A stretch of 10,091 nucleotides of DNA from an uncultured Lachnospiraceae bacterium (GTDB lineage Bacteria > Bacillota > Clostridia > Lachnospirales > Lachnospiraceae), in contig CADBTX010000267.1 of NCBI GenBank assembly GCA_902797705.1, forward strand, positions 1-10,091, written 5' to 3'. Position numbers and translations under genes: made by a program. The stretch's first letter is position 1. The number at the start of each line of letters is the position of its first letter. The notes beneath the pieces are model-generated. The model saw nothing but the letters and a program-made list of their open reading frames with translations, was not told where the DNA came from and searched no databases. Below are positions 7,972 to 10,091 of the stretch, in pieces.

Positions 7972-9108
7972 ATGGATAATACAGAAGCAAAGAGCATTAA
8001 TAACCGTAACAGCAGGATAATCCGCACCAGCATCATAGGTATTGCCGCAAATATCTTCCTTTCGGCCTTTAAGGCGGCGGTTGGCTTCATTTCCAGATCC
8101 GTAGCCATCGAAATGGATGCCTTAAATAACCTGTCAGATGCGGCCAGCTCCATAATCACCATTGTGGGAACCTATCTCGCAGGTAAGGAGCCTGACAAGG
8201 ATCATCCCTTTGGACACGGAAGGGCAGAATACTTAAGCGCCCTTCTTATTTCCATGATCGTGCTTTATGCTGGCGCCACCGCACTTATTGAATCCGTAAA
8301 AAAGATCATAGATCCTGTCACTCCTGACTATTCTCCCGTGACTTTTGTTGTTGTGACCACAGCAGTCATTGTGAAGCTTTTACTGGGAAGTTATGTAAAA
8401 AAGGTGGGAGAGAGCGTAAACTCCAATTCCTTAAAGAATTCCGGGGCGGACGCCCTCATGGATGCTGTGATATCTTTTTCAACGCTGGTTGCGGCGCTGA
8501 TCTATGTGTTCTTCCATATTTCTCTCGAAGCCTATCTCGGTGCTGTCATTGCCCTTATGATAATAAAGGCCGGTATTGATATGGTGAAGGAGACCCTGTC
8601 AAAGATCCTGGGAGAAAGCGTGGATCCCGAGCTTGCCCGGGATATAAAGTCCACCGTCATAAGCTTCCCCGAGGTTTCCGGCGCCTATGACCTGGTACTT
8701 CATAACTACGGTCCCGACATGTTTAACGGATCCCTTCATATAGAGGTTCCGGACACACTCTCTGCCCATGAGCTGGACAAACTGATACGCGATATCACCA
8801 TGAAGGTCATGGAGGAGCATGAGGTGATCCTTACCGCCATCGGGGTATATTCACTTAATACCAGCAATCAGGATGCCATAAGGATGCGTGAGAATGTGAG
8901 CAGGATAGCCCTTTCAAAGAAGTATGTCCGTCAGATACATGGATTTTACTGTGATGATGAGAGGAAGAACATCCGTTTTGATGTGGTCATAAGTTTCGAG
9001 GCTCCCGACTACCACAAGGTCTATGATGAGGTCTGCGAGGCGGTCCATGAAGCCTATCCGGAGTATTCTGTTTCCGCTGCCATCGACAGGGATTTCAGCG
9101 AAAGATAG
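7972..9108 (+). CDS. Cation diffusion facilitator transporter, probably Mn2+ efflux
   Basis: This is a 378-residue inner-membrane metal/proton antiporter with about six membrane helices (residues 20-205), a cytoplasmic dimerisation domain (about 212-296) and an extra C-terminal region (about 300-378). The transport-site residues are Asn52 and Asp56 in helix 2 (DALNNLSDA) and Asp160 and Asp164 in helix 5 (ADALMDA). HPFGHGR follows helix 2. Zinc exporters usually have His at one of these positions, while the N-x-x-x-D / D-x-x-x-D set is, as I recall, linked to manganese exporters such as MntE; the metal is therefore an inference. ATG 7972 is the first possible start after an in-frame TAA at 7966, but no ribosome binding site is visible. 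The gene probably depends on terminator read-through or an unseen promoter. Confidence 0.9.
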   Translation: MDNTEAKSINNRNSRIIRTSIIGIAANIFLSAFKAAVGFISRSVAIEMDALNNLSDAASSIITIVGTYLAGKEPDKDHPFGHGRAEYLSALLISMIVLYAGATALIESVKKIIDPVTPDYSPVTFVVVTTAVIVKLLLGSYVKKVGESVNSNSLKNSGADALMDAVISFSTLVAALIYVFFHISLEAYLGAVIALMIIKAGIDMVKETLSKILGESVDPELARDIKSTVISFPEVSGAYDLVLHNYGPDMFNGSLHIEVPDTLSAHELDKLIRDITMKVMEEHEVILTAIGVYSLNTSNQDAIRMRENVSRIALSKKYVRQIHGFYCDDERKNIRFDVVISFEAPDYHKVYDEVCEAVHEAYPEYSVSAAIDRDFSER

Positions 9109-9176
9109 TACTTTTCTGTGTATTTTTTATCCAAATCCGTGTGTTATTAAATTCTGTTAAATTTTTCTTTAAACTA

Positions 9177-9205
9177 TTCCCATTCAATAACAATAGTGAT
9201 AAAAT
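9177..9205 (+). promoter_or_regulatory. Candidate extended -10 promoter for the adaptor gene
   Basis: TTCCCA (9177-9182, 4/6), a 17-base spacer, and TAAAAT (9200-9205, 5/6) preceded by TGA, forming an extended -10. The predicted start near 9212 gives a leader of about 50 bases. The whole gap 9109-9262 is AT-rich. A perfect TTGACA at 9216-9221 lies further down, but its matching -10 (GAAAAT, 9240-9245) would start transcription inside the ribosome binding site, so it is less likely. No clear terminator for the transporter gene was seen in the gap. Confidence 0.45.
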
Positions 9206-9262
9206 AGCAAAACAGTTGACATAAACATTTGCTGAATCAGAAAATGTCGGAGTGATCGAAAG

Positions 9263-10091
9263 ATGAAGAAACCGTTATTCAAAGAAACAGTTGTAATACT
9301 GTCTTTTATGCTTATAGCATCCTCATTAAACGGATGCGGTGTCAATGCTTCTGCGGCTGAAGAAGCAACAGAGGAAGAAGACCACAGGATAGAGGTTACT
9401 GTTGCAAACCCTGAGATAAGGGATGTGGCGATCAAATCAAATTTTTCGGCAAAGGTGGAAGCTGACAGTACTGTGACCATTATGCCCAAGGTTGCGGGAG
9501 AGGTTACGGAAAAGTATTTTGAGGTGGGAGATCATGTAAATGAAGGAGATCTTCTCTTCAGGATAGATGATGAGTCGGCAAAGCTGCAGCTCGATAACGC
9601 AAAGGCTACCCTTGACAGCGCCAGTGCGGGATATACAGCGCAGCAGGCTACAAATGCCAGCACAAAGGCCCAGGCTAACGAGACCATTGCGAAGATATCC
9701 AGCAATGAAGCACAGCTGGATCTGGCTGTGGATAATGCCTATGCCCAGAAGAGATCAGCCGGTAATACCTTCGAAACCCAGTCGGAAAGCGAAGAGTATT
9801 ATGAGAATGAATATTACGAGGCCATTGATGACCTTGATGATATGAAAAAAGATAAGAAGAAATTAAAGAGGCAGAGGGATTCTCTTGAAAGCACGATCTC
9901 TACCTACAGGAGTAAAGAGAGCTCAGAGGGAGCGGAAAAGGCCATGGAATGGTTAAAATCCCAGGGCTTCGATACCCTGACGGAGCTTAAGACTGCCTAT
10001 TCATCAGCTTCCTCAGCCTATGAGAGCGCAAAGACCGCAATAAACGGCCTGGAGAATTCCATAGAGAGCTATGACCTTCAGAAACGTACCA
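9263..10091 (+). CDS. Membrane fusion (HlyD/RND-adaptor family) lipoprotein, 5' part only
   Basis: The frame is open from ATG 9263 to the window end (276 codons). GGAG at 9249-9252 is its ribosome binding site. The N-terminus is a lipoprotein signal: basic MKK, a hydrophobic stretch and SLNGC, placing the lipidated Cys at residue 25. A first half of a biotinyl-lipoyl-like domain follows (about 70-103: PKVAGEVTEKYFEVGDHV, then NEGDLLFRID), typical of efflux adaptors. From about 104 to the end, long Ala-, Glu- and Lys-rich heptad-like sequence (for example DMKKDKKKLKRQRDSLES) predicts a coiled-coil hairpin that is longer than in many RND adaptors. In a single-membrane organism such proteins usually work with a MacB-type ABC transporter; the partner and the second lipoyl half should lie just downstream. 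The substrate is unknown. Confidence 0.85.
   Translation, partial: MKKPLFKETVVILSFMLIASSLNGCGVNASAAEEATEEEDHRIEVTVANPEIRDVAIKSNFSAKVEADSTVTIMPKVAGEVTEKYFEVGDHVNEGDLLFRIDDESAKLQLDNAKATLDSASAGYTAQQATNASTKAQANETIAKISSNEAQLDLAVDNAYAQKRSAGNTFETQSESEEYYENEYYEAIDDLDDMKKDKKKLKRQRDSLESTISTYRSKESSEGAEKAMEWLKSQGFDTLTELKTAYSSASSAYESAKTAINGLENSIESYDLQKRT

Noticed and set aside
9216..9245. Perfect TTGACA as the promoter of the adaptor gene
   Set aside because: The only matching -10 (GAAAAT) is weak, and the resulting start near 9252 would remove most of the ribosome binding site.

Overview
The window looks like chromosome from a low-to-mid-GC Firmicute of the class Clostridia, most likely Lachnospiraceae. 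The reasons are a class B sortase, a cobalamin-dependent methionine synthase lacking its reactivation domain, a clostridial-type acetolactate synthase, a small two-helix protein with a C-terminal zinc ribbon, heavy use of ATA and AGG codons, and GGAG-type ribosome binding sites. This placement comes from sequence style and recognised families, not from a database search. All genes are on the + strand.

Positions 1-6221 form one tightly packed run: the 3' end of an arginase-family gene, the zinc-ribbon membrane protein, sortase B, metH, ilvB and a first ilvN. Several junctions overlap by one base (TGATG), metH and ilvB overlap by 14 bases, and ilvB and ilvN are 4 bases apart. This looks like an operon with translational coupling. 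A second, paralogous ilvN follows at 6264. It has no Shine-Dalgarno sequence but is preceded by a good sigma-A-like promoter whose predicted start point falls on or next to the ATG, so it may be leaderless. A 106-base gap with two inverted repeats and two TATAAT boxes then leads to ilvC, which ends at a hairpin terminator (7936-7966).

Together ilvB, the two ilvN genes and ilvC cover the first two common steps of branched-chain amino acid synthesis: acetolactate or acetohydroxybutyrate formation, then ketol-acid reductoisomerisation. The two adjacent regulatory-subunit genes are the most unusual feature. ilvD, ilvE and leu genes are not in the window. MetH would supply methionine using 5-methyl-tetrahydrofolate and cobalamin.

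After the terminator come a cation diffusion facilitator transporter (7972-9108), whose metal-site residues resemble manganese exporters, and, behind its own promoter, the 5' part of a lipoprotein-type membrane fusion (HlyD/RND-adaptor family) protein that runs off the end of the window. No tRNA, rRNA, CRISPR array, insertion sequence or prophage gene was seen. No wholly unknown system is evident. The points most worth checking are the paired ilvN genes, the leaderless promoter, the ilvC upstream palindromes and the ilvC cofactor loop.
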